Both the position numbers and the translations under genes were made by a program. From Microbacterium pumilum (GTDB lineage Bacteria; Actinomycetota; Actinomycetes; Actinomycetales; Microbacteriaceae), in NCBI RefSeq assembly GCF_039530225.1, contig NZ_BAAAOH010000001.1, positions 992,001-1,056,000 on the forward strand: 64,000 bases of DNA, written 5' to 3'. Of the stretch, positions 31,849-41,296 are shown one piece after another. Within the stretch, counting starts at the first letter, position 1. Each line of letters opens with the position of its first letter. Below the pieces are notes generated by a model. That model was not told the origin of the DNA and made no database searches. It saw only the letters and a program-made list of their open reading frames with translations.

Positions 31849-34467
31849 ATGCCCTCTCCTCTTCTCGAACACGTTCCCGCGGGCGCGGACGCGGATGCCG
31901 TCTACGAGGGCTTCGTCGAGTGGGCGGCCGAGCGGGGCTTCAGGCTCTATCCGGCGCAGGATGAGGCGATCATCGAGATCGTGTCGGGATCGAACGTGAT
32001 CCTCTCGACGCCCACGGGCACCGGAAAGTCGCTGGTCGCCGTGGCCGCACACGTCGCCTGCCTGGCGCGAGGTGGGCGGACGTATTACACGGCGCCCATC
32101 AAGGCGCTTGTCAGCGAGAAGTTCTTCGCGCTCGTCGACATCTTCGGTGCCGAGAACGTGGGCATGGTGACGGGGGACTCGTCGGTCAACGCCGGTGCTC
32201 CGATCGTGTGCTGCACGGCGGAGATCCTCGCGAACGTCGCACTGCGACAGGGCGCCGACGTGGATGTCGACCAGGTCGTGATGGACGAGTTCCACTACTA
32301 CGGCGATCCGGACCGCGGCTGGGCGTGGCAGGTGCCGCTGCTGCTGCTGTCGCGCGCGCAGTTCGTGCTGATGTCGGCGACGCTCGGCGATGTCACCGCG
32401 ATCGCCGACGACCTCTCGCGTCGCACCGGTCGTCCCACCGCGCGCATCACGGGTGTCGACCGGCCGGTGCCGCTGCACTTCTCGTATGCGCGCACTCCCG
32501 TGCACGAGACCGTCGAAGAGCTGCTCGAGACCGGCCAGGCCCCCGTCTACATCGTCCACTTCTCGCAGGCGGCCGCCATGGAGCGGGCACAGGCCCTGTC
32601 GAGTGTGCGGATCGTCAGCCGCGAACAGCGCGACGCGATCGCCGAGGCGATCGGCGGGTTCCGCTTCACCACCGCGTTCGGGCGGATGCTGTCGCGCTAC
32701 GTCCGCGCCGGCATCGGCGTGCACCACGCGGGCATGCTGCCGCGCTACCGGCGGCTCGTCGAGACACTCGCCCAGCGGGGACTCCTGCGAGTGATCTGCG
32801 GGACCGACACGCTGGGCGTCGGCATCAACGTGCCGATCCGGACGGTGCTGGTCACGGCGCTCGCGAAATACGACGGGCAGCGGATGCGGCAGCTCAGCGC
32901 GCGAGAGTTCCACCAGATCGCGGGACGGGCGGGACGGGCGGGATTCGACACCGCGGGAACCGTGGTCGTGATGGCCCCCGAGCACGACATCGAGAACGCG
33001 TCCGCGGTCGCCAAGGCCGGCGACGACCCGAAGAAGCTCCGCAAGATCGTGCGCAAGAAGGCGCCGCAGGGGTTCGTGAACTGGGGAGAGGCCTCGTTCG
33101 AGCGCCTGGTTGCGGCCGAGCCCGAGCCGCTCACGCCGCAGCTGCAGCTGACGGCCGCGATGCTCATCAACGTCATCGCGCGCGGCGGCGACGTGTTCGC
33201 GAACGTGCGGTCGCTCGTGTTCGACAACCACGAGCCCCGGGCGCGGCAGTACGAATTGGCGCGTCGCGCGCTCGGGATCTTCCGCACGCTCGTCGCCGCA
33301 CAGGTGGTCGAGCAGGCCGAGGGCGGCGGCATCCGTCTCACCGTCGAGCTGCAGCCGAACTTCGCACTCAACCAGCCGCTGTCGCCGTTCGCGCTCGCGG
33401 CCATCGGGCTGCTTGATCCGTCCGATGAACGTTCACACGCGGCGCCGCTCCCAGAGTTCGCCGGAGGCGACGAAGTCCGCAGCGACGTCGCCGATCTCTC
33501 CGAATCCCGCGCACATCTGCGAACTCCGAGTGTCGCGCCGGGCAGCGCCGGCACCGGCCATTACGCCCTGGATGTCGTCAGCGTCATCGAGGCGACGCTC
33601 GACGACCCGCGGCCGGTGCTGTCGCAGCAGCAGTTCCTCGCTCGCGGCGAGGCGGTCGCGGCGATGAAGCGCGACGGCCTCGACTACGACGAGCGGATGG
33701 AGGCGCTCGAAGCGATCACGTATCCCAAGCCGCTCGAGGAGCTGCTCGTGCAGTCCTTCGAGGTCTTCGCATCCAGCCAGCCGTGGGTGCGCGACTTCGA
33801 GCTGTCGCCGAAGTCGGTGGTCCGCGACATGTTCGAGCGTGCGCTGTCTTTCGGCGAGCTGATCTCGGTCTATCAGCTCGCCCGCAGCGAGGGACTGGTG
33901 CTGCGATATCTCAGCGACGCGTACCGGGCGATCCGGCAGACCGTGCCTGCCGAGGCGCAGACCTCCGACCTGCTCGATCTCGTCGCATGGCTCGGCGAGC
34001 TGGTGCGTCAGGTCGACTCGAGCCTCGTCGACGAGTGGGAGGCGCTCGTCAACCCGGCGAGCGACCCTGACGCGCCGGTCGTGCCGCCGGCCCCGCCGTC
34101 CGTGCTGACGAACCGGCGGGCGTTCCTCGTGCTGCTGCGCAACGAGCTGTTCCGGCGCGTGCGGCTCGCCGCTCTGCAGAAGGACGACGAGCTCGCCGCC
34201 CTCGACCCTGACGTCGATTGGCCGGCGGCGCTCGACAAGTACTTCGACGAGCACGATGAGATCCTTACGGGCGGTCCGGCGCGATCGCCGCGCCTCGTCG
34301 AGATCGATGAGACGGATGCCGCCGCCACAGGTGTTTGGCGCGTCGAGCAGACCATCGACGATCCGGACGGCAACCACGACTGGCGGATCCGTGGCGAGGT
34401 CGATCTCGCTGCGTCGGAGGAGCTCGGCACCGCCGTCCTTCGCGTCACCGAGGTGCTGCGGCTGTAG
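31849..34467 (+). CDS. DExH-box helicase with DUF3516 domain (Ski2/Mtr4-like)
   Basis: This 872-residue superfamily 2 helicase probably acts on RNA. It has Walker A STPTGTGKS (near residue 55), APIKALVSEKFF, the DExH box VVMDEFHYYGD (near 147), LMSATLGD, the C-terminal RecA domain with CGTDTLGVGINVPI and HQIAGRAGRAG, and then the long DUF3516 part to the end. The ATG at 31849 starts MPSPLLEHVPAGADADAVYE, a usual opening. Residues about 522-570 (after AIGLLDPSDER) look like an inserted low-complexity stretch containing an imperfect inverted repeat at DNA level. A repeat block separates it from recQ. Confidence 0.9.
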   Translation: MPSPLLEHVPAGADADAVYEGFVEWAAERGFRLYPAQDEAIIEIVSGSNVILSTPTGTGKSLVAVAAHVACLARGGRTYYTAPIKALVSEKFFALVDIFGAENVGMVTGDSSVNAGAPIVCCTAEILANVALRQGADVDVDQVVMDEFHYYGDPDRGWAWQVPLLLLSRAQFVLMSATLGDVTAIADDLSRRTGRPTARITGVDRPVPLHFSYARTPVHETVEELLETGQAPVYIVHFSQAAAMERAQALSSVRIVSREQRDAIAEAIGGFRFTTAFGRMLSRYVRAGIGVHHAGMLPRYRRLVETLAQRGLLRVICGTDTLGVGINVPIRTVLVTALAKYDGQRMRQLSAREFHQIAGRAGRAGFDTAGTVVVMAPEHDIENASAVAKAGDDPKKLRKIVRKKAPQGFVNWGEASFERLVAAEPEPLTPQLQLTAAMLINVIARGGDVFANVRSLVFDNHEPRARQYELARRALGIFRTLVAAQVVEQAEGGGIRLTVELQPNFALNQPLSPFALAAIGLLDPSDERSHAAPLPEFAGGDEVRSDVADLSESRAHLRTPSVAPGSAGTGHYALDVVSVIEATLDDPRPVLSQQQFLARGEAVAAMKRDGLDYDERMEALEAITYPKPLEELLVQSFEVFASSQPWVRDFELSPKSVVRDMFERALSFGELISVYQLARSEGLVLRYLSDAYRAIRQTVPAEAQTSDLLDLVAWLGELVRQVDSSLVDEWEALVNPASDPDAPVVPPAPPSVLTNRRAFLVLLRNELFRRVRLAALQKDDELAALDPDVDWPAALDKYFDEHDEILTGGPARSPRLVEIDETDAAATGVWRVEQTIDDPDGNHDWRIRGEVDLAASEELGTAVLRVTEVLRL

Positions 34468-34500
34468 GCGGCGGGTGTGAGCGCGCGGCCGGCGACACCG

Positions 34501-34687
34501 CGTTCGATCGTTCCCGTGCTGGCTCGCCGAAGTTCGATCGTTCCCGTGCTGGCTCGCCGAACCCGCACGTGCGGGGCGCACTTTCCGTGCTCTTTCGGCG
34601 AACCAGCACGGGAACGGCGGCTCGCGGCGTCGGCGACTCGGCTCGCGGCGTCGGCGACAACGGCGGCTCGCGGCGTCGGCGACCGGG
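34501..34687. repeat. Family C inverted repeat with duplicated arm and two tandem arrays
   Basis: A 30-base left arm is present twice in tandem (34501-34530 and 34531-34560). Then come CCCGCACGTGCGGGG and the inverted right arm (34594-34616). After that, three 19-base GGCTCGCGGCGTCGGCGAC units lie at about 34619-34683. About two 26-base GTGACTCG-type units follow and extend to 34735. It separates the DUF3516 helicase gene from recQ. The palindrome matches the one at 7025-7098. Confidence 0.8.
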
Positions 34688-34815
34688 GTGACTCGAGGCG
34701 TGCCGGCGCCCGGAGTGACTCGGGACGTGCCGGCGTCACCGCTCCTCCCCAGCGCCCACCCGAGGCTTGCCCTCCACGGTGCGCTGGCGCGGGCCGACGT
34801 GTCGCGGGTCGCGGC

Positions 34816-34821
34816 TACGCT
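34816..34821 (+). promoter_or_regulatory. -10 box, leaderless promoter of recQ
   Basis: TACGCT is followed by 7 bases and the GTG at 34829. GCCGAC (34793-34798) lies 17 bases upstream as a weak -35. No ribosome site is present. Confidence 0.5.
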
Positions 34822-34828
34822 GGGGCGG

Positions 34829-36856
34829 GTGAGTCTTCCGACCGGTGATCCCTACGCTGACCTGGCGTGGGATCCCGACGAGTTCGAGCCACCGCCCGAC
34901 GAGTTCGCCCCTCCGCCCGACGACGTCGTGCCCCGGTCGGGCAACGACCGTCCGTTCTCGACACGCCCCGCAGGGCAACCCGTCGCTCCGACGTGGGCGG
35001 GCGCACCGCGCCGCGACTTCACGCGGTCCGACGCCCGTGAGGTGCTCCACGAGGTATACGGGTACGACGTCTTCCGAGGCGAGCAGCAGGAGATCGTCGA
35101 CCACATCATCGCCGGCGGCGACGCCGTCGTCCTGATGCCCACCGGTGCCGGCAAGAGCGTCTGCTATCAGGTGCCCGCGCTGGTGCGCGAAGGCACCGGA
35201 CTCGTCGTGAGCCCGCTCATCGCCCTCATGCACGACCAGGTCGACGCGCTCATCGCGAACGGCGTGCGCGCGGCGTACCTCAACTCGATGCAGACTCCGG
35301 CCGAGCGTGCGGGTATCGAACGGGCATACCTCGCCGGCGAGCTCGATCTGCTGTACGTGGCACCTGAGCGACTGACGCTGAGACAGGCGCAGGGTCCGAA
35401 CGGGCTGGTGGCCCTGCTCGCGCGTGGTCGGCTCAGCGTCATCGCGATCGACGAGGCGCACTGCGTCTCGCAGTGGGGGCACGACTTCCGCCCCGATTAC
35501 CTCGCGCTCGGCGACCTCGCGTCGCACTTCCCCGGCGTCCCGCGGATCGCCCTCACCGCGACGGCGACGCCGGCGACTCATCGCGAGATCACCGAACGCC
35601 TGCGGCTGCCCGAGGCGCGGCACTTCGTGGCGAGTTTCGACCGCCCCAACATCCAGTACCGCATCGAGCCGAAGGTCGACCCACGCCGCCAGCTCGTCGC
35701 GTTCATCCGCTCGCAGCCCGAGCGCTCCGCAGGCATCGTCTACGCGCTCAGTCGCAAGTCCGTCGAGCAGACCGCCGACTTCCTCTCCGCCCAGGGCATC
35801 GACGCACTGCCCTATCACGCCGGACTCGACGGAGCCGTGCGATCGGCCAACCAGTCGCGGTTCCTGCGCGATGACGGGGTCGTGATGGTCGCGACGATCG
35901 CGTTCGGCATGGGCATCGACAAGCCCGACGTCCGCTTCGTGGCGCACATCGATCTGCCGAAGTCCGTCGAGGGCTACTACCAGGAGACCGGGCGCGCGGG
36001 CCGCGACGGCGACCCCGCGATCGGGTGGATGGCCTACGGCCTCGGCGACGTCGTCCAGCAGCGACGGCTCATCGAGCAGAGTCCCGGCGATCGGGTCTAC
36101 AAGCAGCGCCTGGGTCAGCACCTCGACGCGATGCTCGCGCTGTGCGAGACCGTCTCCTGCCGCCGCCAGAACCTGCTCGAGTACTTCGGCGAGGCATCGG
36201 GTCCGTGCGGCAACTGCGACACCTGCCTCGAGGCACCCGACACGTGGGACGGACTCATCCCGGCGCAGAAGCTGCTGTCGACGATCGTCCGCCTGCAGCG
36301 CGAGCGCGGCCAGGCTTTCGGGGCGGGCCACCTCATCGACATCCTGCGCGGCAGCTCGACCGACCGCATCCGTCAGCAGGGCCACGCGTCGCTCTCGACG
36401 TACGGCCTCGGCGCCGATCTGTCGGAGCAGGACTGGCGCAGCGTGATCCGCCAGCTGCTCGCGCGCGGCATCCTGGTCGCGCAGGGCGAGTACGGCACCC
36501 TGGCGCTCGGCGAGCCCGCCGCGGCCGTGCTGCGAGGCGAGTCGCCCGTTCCGCTTCGGCGCGATGTGCTGGGCCGCACCGGCGCGGCGCCGCGCGTGCG
36601 CAAGGCCGCGGCGTCCGAATCGGTGGATGCCGCTGACCGGCCGCTCTTCGAGGCGCTGCGTGAGTGGCGCGCGGGTGTTGCGAAAGAGCTCGGCGTGCCC
36701 GCGTACATCGTGTTCGGCGATGCGACGCTTCGCGCGCTCGCGGAGCACAGACCGAAGTCGCTCGCCGATCTCGACGGCGTAAGCGGCATCGGCGCGAAGA
36801 AGCGCGAGGCGTACGGCGATGCCGTGCTCGAGGTGGTCGCCGCCGCTGCCGCGTGA
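34829..36856 (+). CDS. recQ: ATP-dependent DNA helicase RecQ
   Basis: RecQ unwinds DNA 3' to 5' in recombination and fork repair. The 675-residue protein has an acidic/proline-rich N-terminus of about 70 residues and Walker A LMPTGAGKSVCYQ. It has the box IDEAHCVSQWGHDFRPDY, TATATPATHREI, ATIAFGMGIDKPDVRF and QETGRAGRDG. The RQC zinc site is CRRQNLLEYFGE with CGNCDTC, and an HRDC domain lies at the end (RPLFEALREWRAGVAKELGV). The GTG at 34829 has a -10 box 7 bases upstream and no ribosome site. After APERL the chain contains LRQAQGPNG, a peptide that matches translated family A repeats, so a short insertion into this loop is likely. Confidence 0.93.
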   Translation: MSLPTGDPYADLAWDPDEFEPPPDEFAPPPDDVVPRSGNDRPFSTRPAGQPVAPTWAGAPRRDFTRSDAREVLHEVYGYDVFRGEQQEIVDHIIAGGDAVVLMPTGAGKSVCYQVPALVREGTGLVVSPLIALMHDQVDALIANGVRAAYLNSMQTPAERAGIERAYLAGELDLLYVAPERLTLRQAQGPNGLVALLARGRLSVIAIDEAHCVSQWGHDFRPDYLALGDLASHFPGVPRIALTATATPATHREITERLRLPEARHFVASFDRPNIQYRIEPKVDPRRQLVAFIRSQPERSAGIVYALSRKSVEQTADFLSAQGIDALPYHAGLDGAVRSANQSRFLRDDGVVMVATIAFGMGIDKPDVRFVAHIDLPKSVEGYYQETGRAGRDGDPAIGWMAYGLGDVVQQRRLIEQSPGDRVYKQRLGQHLDAMLALCETVSCRRQNLLEYFGEASGPCGNCDTCLEAPDTWDGLIPAQKLLSTIVRLQRERGQAFGAGHLIDILRGSSTDRIRQQGHASLSTYGLGADLSEQDWRSVIRQLLARGILVAQGEYGTLALGEPAAAVLRGESPVPLRRDVLGRTGAAPRVRKAAASESVDAADRPLFEALREWRAGVAKELGVPAYIVFGDATLRALAEHRPKSLADLDGVSGIGAKKREAYGDAVLEVVAAAAA

Positions 36857-36938
36857 CGCTGCTCTTGCTGGGGCCGCCAGTGCGCCGCAAGCACCGCGGC
36901 TCGCGCTCCCTGACTGTTGCCTGGGGAACCGGAGCATG

Positions 36939-36969
36939 TTGTCCGGAATGGCTCGCCGATCGCTACGGT
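36939..36969 (+). promoter_or_regulatory. Possible promoter of the glutathione peroxidase gene
   Basis: TTGTCC (36939-36944) and TACGGT (36964-36969) are 19 bases apart, and the ATG follows 10 bases after the -10. The leader would be only a few bases long and there is no ribosome site. Confidence 0.35.
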
Positions 36970-36979
36970 TGACCACACC

Positions 36980-37462
36980 ATGAGCCTTCGCGACATCCCG
37001 ATCAAGACCATGGAGGGCACGGAGACGTCCCTCTCCGAATTCGACGGCAAGGCGGTTCTGGTCGTCAACGTCGCATCTCGTTGCGGCCTCGCCCCGCAGT
37101 ACGAGACGCTCGAGAAGCTGCAGCAGAAGTACGGCGAGAGAGGACTCCAGGTCGTCGGATTCCCGAGCAACCAGTTCCTCCAGGAGCTGCGCTCGAACGA
37201 TGCGATCAAGGACTACTGCTCGCTGACCTGGGGCGTCACGTTCCCGATCTTCGATCGCGTCAAGGTCAACGGGCGCCACGAGCACCCGCTGTACACGGAG
37301 CTGAAGAAGACCCCCGACGACCAGGGCAAGGCCGGCAAGGTCGAGTGGAACTTCGAGAAGTTCCTGGTGACGCCCAGCGGCGAGGTGCGGCGGTTCCGTC
37401 CCAAGACGGTGCCGGATGACCCCACCGTGATCGCGGCGATCGAGGAGAGCCTGCCTGCCTGA
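36980..37462 (+). CDS. Glutathione peroxidase family (thioredoxin-dependent type)
   Basis: The 160-residue enzyme reduces hydroperoxides. The peroxidatic residue is Cys35 in NVASRCGLAPQY, not selenocysteine. The Gln (GFPSNQF) and Trp/Asn (VEWNFEKFLV) of the active-site tetrad are present. A second Cys in DYCSLTWGVTFP (Cys80) matches the resolving Cys of yeast and plant enzymes, which form a disulfide and are recycled by thioredoxin. Actinobacteria of this kind lack glutathione, so that route fits. The short oligomerisation loop is absent, as in other monomeric members. A divergent gene is not present; recQ lies upstream. Confidence 0.93.
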   Translation: MSLRDIPIKTMEGTETSLSEFDGKAVLVVNVASRCGLAPQYETLEKLQQKYGERGLQVVGFPSNQFLQELRSNDAIKDYCSLTWGVTFPIFDRVKVNGRHEHPLYTELKKTPDDQGKAGKVEWNFEKFLVTPSGEVRRFRPKTVPDDPTVIAAIEESLPA

Positions 37463-37554
37463 GGCGACCCCGGCCGCGCTCGCCGCTGCGGCGATCGGCT
37501 CGATCGCGGGATTAGGCTGGCCGCGCCGGACGAAGGGGTTCGGCGAGGGGGAGC

Positions 37555-39228
37555 ATGACGCTGAGCAACATCGAGATCGCCCAGGCAGCACGGATGTTGT
37601 CGATCCAGCGGATCGCCGAGCAGATCGGCATCCCGGACAACGCCCTCGAGCCATACGGCCGGCATAAAGCCAAGGTCGCCCTCGGCTGGCTCGCCGGGCT
37701 CGACGACAGAACCGACGGCAAGCTGGTGCTCGTCACGGCGGTCTCGCCGACTCCGGCCGGCGAGGGCAAGACGACGACAACCGTCGGGCTGGGCGATGCG
37801 CTGCGCCGGATCGGCCACCGCTCGATGATCTGCCTGCGCGAGCCCGCGCTCGGGCCGGTGTTCGGGATGAAGGGCGGCGCAGCCGGCGGCGGCCACGCGC
37901 AGGTCGTCCCGATGGAAGACATCAACCTGCACTTCACGGGCGACTTCTCGGCCATCGGCGTGGCGACGAACCTTCTCGCCGCACTCATCGACAACCACAT
38001 CCACCGCGGCAACGCGCTCGGCATCGATGTGCGGCGCATCACCTGGCGCCGCGTGCTCGACGTCAACGACCGTGCGCTGCGCGACGTGGTCGTGGGCCTG
38101 GGCGGTCCCGACAACGGGTACCCTCGCGAATCCGGCTTCGACATCGTGGTCGCGAGCGAGGTGATGGCCGTGTTCTGCCTCGCCACGGATCTCGCCGATC
38201 TCCGGACCCGGCTGGGCGAGATCGTCGTCGGCTATACGCGCGAGCGCACCCCCGTCCGCGCTCGAGATCTCTCCGCGAACGGCGCGATGACCGCGATCCT
38301 GCGCGATGCCCTCGCGCCCAACCTGGTGCAGACCCTCGAGCACACGCCGGCGTTCGTCCACGGTGGTCCGTTCGCGAACATCGCACACGGCTGCAACTCG
38401 GTGGTGGCTACCCGAGCGGCGCTGAAGCTCGCCGACTACGTGGTCACCGAAGCGGGCTTCGGCTCCGACCTCGGAGCCGAGAAGTTCGTCGACATCCTCT
38501 GCCGCTCGTCGGGGCTGCGACCGTCCGCCGCGGTGATCGTGGCAACAGTGCGTGCGATGAAGTACCACGGCGGGGTGGATGTCGCGGACCTGGCGACCGA
38601 GGACGTCGAGGCCGTCGAGCGGGGTGCGCCGAACCTGATCCGCCACCTCGGGATCGTGCGCGAGACGCTGGGCCTTCCCGCGGTCGTCGCGATCAATCAC
38701 CGCGCCGAAGACACCGACGCGGAGGTCCAGGCTCTCGTCGCGGTGGTGGAGCAAACCGGCGCCCGCGCGGTCGTCGCCCGGCACTTCGCCGAGGGCGGTG
38801 CCGGTGCCGAACAGCTCGCGCACGAGGTCGTGCGCCTCTGCGACGAGCCGTCCACGCTCCAGTTCACCTATCCGGATGACGCGACGCTGTGGCGGAAGAT
38901 GAAGACGATCGCGACCCGCATCTACGGGGCCTCGGACATCACCGCGAACACGGCGGTGCGCCGCCAGATCCAGCGGCTTCAGGATGAGGGCTACGGCGGC
39001 TATCCGGTGTGCGTCGCGAAGACGCAGTACTCCTTCTCGACGGACCCCAAGCTGCGGGGTGCGCCGACCGGGCACATCGTCGACATCCGCGAGGTGCGGC
39101 TCGCCGCAGGAGCGGGCTTCGTGGTCATGGTGTGCGGCGATGTCATGACGATGCCGGGTCTGCCGGCGGTACCCGCGGCGGAGTCGATCGACGTCGACGA
39201 GAACGGGCGAATCGTCGGGCTCTTCTGA
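37555..39228 (+). CDS. fhs: Formate--tetrahydrofolate ligase
   Basis: This enzyme makes 10-formyl-tetrahydrofolate from formate, ATP and THF for one-carbon metabolism. The 557-residue length is standard. The P-loop [14 protein letters not shown] lies near residue 65, followed by [42 protein letters not shown] and [16 protein letters not shown]. The C-terminus ends with [16 protein letters not shown], typical of the family. GGGGGAG lies before the ATG. The gene stands between glutathione peroxidase and a GH3 gene that has its own promoter, so it is probably transcribed alone. Confidence 0.96.
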   Translation: MTLSNIEIAQAARMLSIQRIAEQIGIPDNALEPYGRHKAKVALGWLAGLDDRTDGKLVLVTAVSPTPAGEGKTTTTVGLGDALRRIGHRSMICLREPALGPVFGMKGGAAGGGHAQVVPMEDINLHFTGDFSAIGVATNLLAALIDNHIHRGNALGIDVRRITWRRVLDVNDRALRDVVVGLGGPDNGYPRESGFDIVVASEVMAVFCLATDLADLRTRLGEIVVGYTRERTPVRARDLSANGAMTAILRDALAPNLVQTLEHTPAFVHGGPFANIAHGCNSVVATRAALKLADYVVTEAGFGSDLGAEKFVDILCRSSGLRPSAAVIVATVRAMKYHGGVDVADLATEDVEAVERGAPNLIRHLGIVRETLGLPAVVAINHRAEDTDAEVQALVAVVEQTGARAVVARHFAEGGAGAEQLAHEVVRLCDEPSTLQFTYPDDATLWRKMKTIATRIYGASDITANTAVRRQIQRLQDEGYGGYPVCVAKTQYSFSTDPKLRGAPTGHIVDIREVRLAAGAGFVVMVCGDVMTMPGLPAVPAAESIDVDENGRIVGLF

Positions 39229-39234
39229 CACTCC

Positions 39235-39265
39235 TTGCAAAACCGAGCGCTATTCGGTTTACACT
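39235..39265 (+). promoter_or_regulatory. Promoter with embedded operator for the GH3 gene
   Basis: TTGCAA (39235-39240) and TACACT (39260-39265), or TTTACA at 39258-39263, act as -35 and -10. AAACCGA and TCGGTTT (39240-39246, 39254-39260) form perfect 7-bp arms filling the spacer, a usual place for a LacI- or TetR-type repressor. Confidence 0.6.
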
Positions 39266-39296
39266 GGAAGGACGTACGCACGAAGGAGTGACACCG

Positions 39297-41108
39297 ATGA
39301 CCGATGTCGAGACCACCGCCGCTTCCCACCCGGACGCTTCCGCCGCACCGGCGGAACGACCCTGGCTGGATGCGAGCCTCGCCGTGGACGAGCGTGTGGC
39401 TCTCCTCCTCGAGGCGATGACGCCCGCAGAGAAGGCGGGTCTGTTCTTCCACACCATGATCGCGATCGGCGACCTCGACGAGCCGAACCCGATCTTCGGC
39501 ACACCCTCCGCCCGTGAGTTCATCGACCGCAAGCAGATGACGCACTTCAATCTGCTGGGCGGCGCGCCGAGCGGCCGCGAGATCGCGGCCTGGCAGAACG
39601 CGCTGCAGCGGCTCGCGGCATCCACTCGTCTCGGCATTCCGGTCACCCTCTCGACCGACCCGCGCCACTCGTTCAGCGATAATCCGGGTGCGGCGATCAT
39701 GGCCGGACCGTTCTCGCAGTGGCCCGAGACGATGGGCCTCGCCGCCATCGGCGACGAGGAGCTCGTCGAGCGGTTCGCCGACATCGCGCGCCAGGAGTAC
39801 ACCGCCGTCGGGCTGCGCGTCGCGCTGCACCCGCAGGTGGACCTCGCGACCGAGCCGCGCTGGGCGCGCCAGGTGGCGACGTTCGGCGAGGACGTCGACC
39901 TGTCGGGGCGCCTGGGTGCCGCGTACATCCGTGGGTTCCAGGGCGCTTCGTTCGGTGCGGGCTCGGTCTCGACCATGACGAAGCACTTCCCGGGCGGCGG
40001 TCCTCAGCTGAACGGCGAAGACCCGCACTTCGCGTACGGTCGCGAGCAGGTGTACCCCGGCGGTCAGTTCGAGCTGCACCTCAAGCCCTTCGAGGCTGCC
40101 TTCGAGGCGGGGACGCGCCAGATCATGCCCTACTACGGCATGCCGGTCGGCACCGAGTACGAAGAGGTCGGGTTCGGCTTCAACAAGTCCGTCATCACGG
40201 GTCTGCTGCGCGAGCGCTACGGGTTCGACGGCGTCGTGTGCACCGACTGGGGCCTGATCAACGACGCTGAGATCTTCGGCCAGCCGTTCCCGGCGCGCGC
40301 GTGGGGTGTCGAGCACCTCACCCCGCGTGAGCGGATGCTCAAGGTCATCGAGGCGGGTGCCGACCAGTTCGGCGGAGAGGCATGCCCCGAGCTGCTGCTC
40401 GAACTCGTCTCGGATGGTTCGGTGTCGGAGGAGCGACTCGATGCGTCGGCCCGCCGCATCCTGCGTGAGAAGTTCGAGCTGGGACTCTTCGAGAACCCGT
40501 TCGTCGACGAGGATGCCGCCGATCAGATCGTCGGCAGCGCCGACTTCCGGGCCGCCGGCGACGCGGCGCAGCGCGCGTCGATCACCCTGCTGACGAACGT
40601 GGTCGGAGCAGACGGAGCCCCGACGCTGCCCCTCGCGAGTGGGCTGCGCCTCTACGTCGAGGGCATCGATCGCGACGTCGCCGCACAGTTCGGAGTGGTC
40701 GTCGATTCTCCGGCGGAGGCGGATGCCGCCATCCTGCGCCTGCACGCCCCGTTCGAGCAGCGCGGGTCGACGTTCGAGAACTTCTTCCACGCCGGTTCGC
40801 TCGAGTACCCGGGCGACGTCGTCGCACACGTGCGCGAGGTCGCCGCGGCGGTGCCGACGGTGGTCGACGTCCTTGCCGACCGGCCCGCCGTGCTGACGCC
40901 TATCGTCGAGGCCGCGGGAGCCGTGACGCTGAACTGGGGCGCGAGCGCGGCAGCGCTGCTCGACGTGCTGACCGGAGCCGCCGAGCCGAAGGGCCGACTG
41001 CCGTTCGACCTGCCGCGTTCCATGGCGGCGGTGGAGGCATCCCGCCCCGACGTGCCGTTCGACACCGCCGATCCGCTGTTCCGGTTCGGGCACGGACTCA
41101 GCCTGTAG
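39297..41108 (+). CDS. GH3 family beta-glycosidase
   Basis: Family 3 enzymes remove terminal beta-linked sugars such as glucose or xylose. The 603-residue protein has no signal peptide, so it acts in the cytosol. The barrel domain shows LHPQVDLATEPRWAR, FGEDVDLSG, TKHFPGGGPQLNG and the nucleophile Asp in GVVCTDWGL (near residue 316). A smaller alpha/beta sandwich domain follows from about 420, ending FRFGHGLSL. The C-terminal fibronectin-like domain of many GH3 enzymes is missing. GAAGGAG precedes the ATG. A palindromic operator is embedded in its promoter, suggesting sugar-responsive control by a regulator elsewhere. Confidence 0.92.
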   Translation: MTDVETTAASHPDASAAPAERPWLDASLAVDERVALLLEAMTPAEKAGLFFHTMIAIGDLDEPNPIFGTPSAREFIDRKQMTHFNLLGGAPSGREIAAWQNALQRLAASTRLGIPVTLSTDPRHSFSDNPGAAIMAGPFSQWPETMGLAAIGDEELVERFADIARQEYTAVGLRVALHPQVDLATEPRWARQVATFGEDVDLSGRLGAAYIRGFQGASFGAGSVSTMTKHFPGGGPQLNGEDPHFAYGREQVYPGGQFELHLKPFEAAFEAGTRQIMPYYGMPVGTEYEEVGFGFNKSVITGLLRERYGFDGVVCTDWGLINDAEIFGQPFPARAWGVEHLTPRERMLKVIEAGADQFGGEACPELLLELVSDGSVSEERLDASARRILREKFELGLFENPFVDEDAADQIVGSADFRAAGDAAQRASITLLTNVVGADGAPTLPLASGLRLYVEGIDRDVAAQFGVVVDSPAEADAAILRLHAPFEQRGSTFENFFHAGSLEYPGDVVAHVREVAAAVPTVVDVLADRPAVLTPIVEAAGAVTLNWGASAAALLDVLTGAAEPKGRLPFDLPRSMAAVEASRPDVPFDTADPLFRFGHGLSL

Positions 41109-41219
41109 GCCGAGCCCGGCGCCGGAGCCCGCGGCGCGGCCCGCCCCGCGGCCAGCCCCCGCGCTCCCCCCTCCGCGCTCCGGCCAGCCCTGGCATCCGA
41201 TTCAGGAAGATCGACCAGA

Positions 41220-41248
41220 TCAGGACGAATCAGCGCAATTCGTCCTGA
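41220..41248. terminator. Bidirectional terminator hairpin between convergent genes
   Basis: Arms 41220-41230 and 41238-41248 are perfect 11-bp complements around a 7-base loop. A weaker outer dyad (about 41202-41216 with 41252-41270) encloses it. It lies between the GH3 gene and the minus-strand GNAT-GH16 gene. The rest of the 41109-41296 gap shows nothing else. Confidence 0.75.
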
Positions 41249-41296
41249 ATCCGTCGATTCACCTGATCTCGTTCCCGGTGGTGCCCCGGCGCCGCC

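Noticed and set aside
33423..33434. SOS box at GAACGTTC
   Set aside because: It lacks the 4-base spacer of the LexA consensus and lies deep inside the DUF3516 helicase gene.
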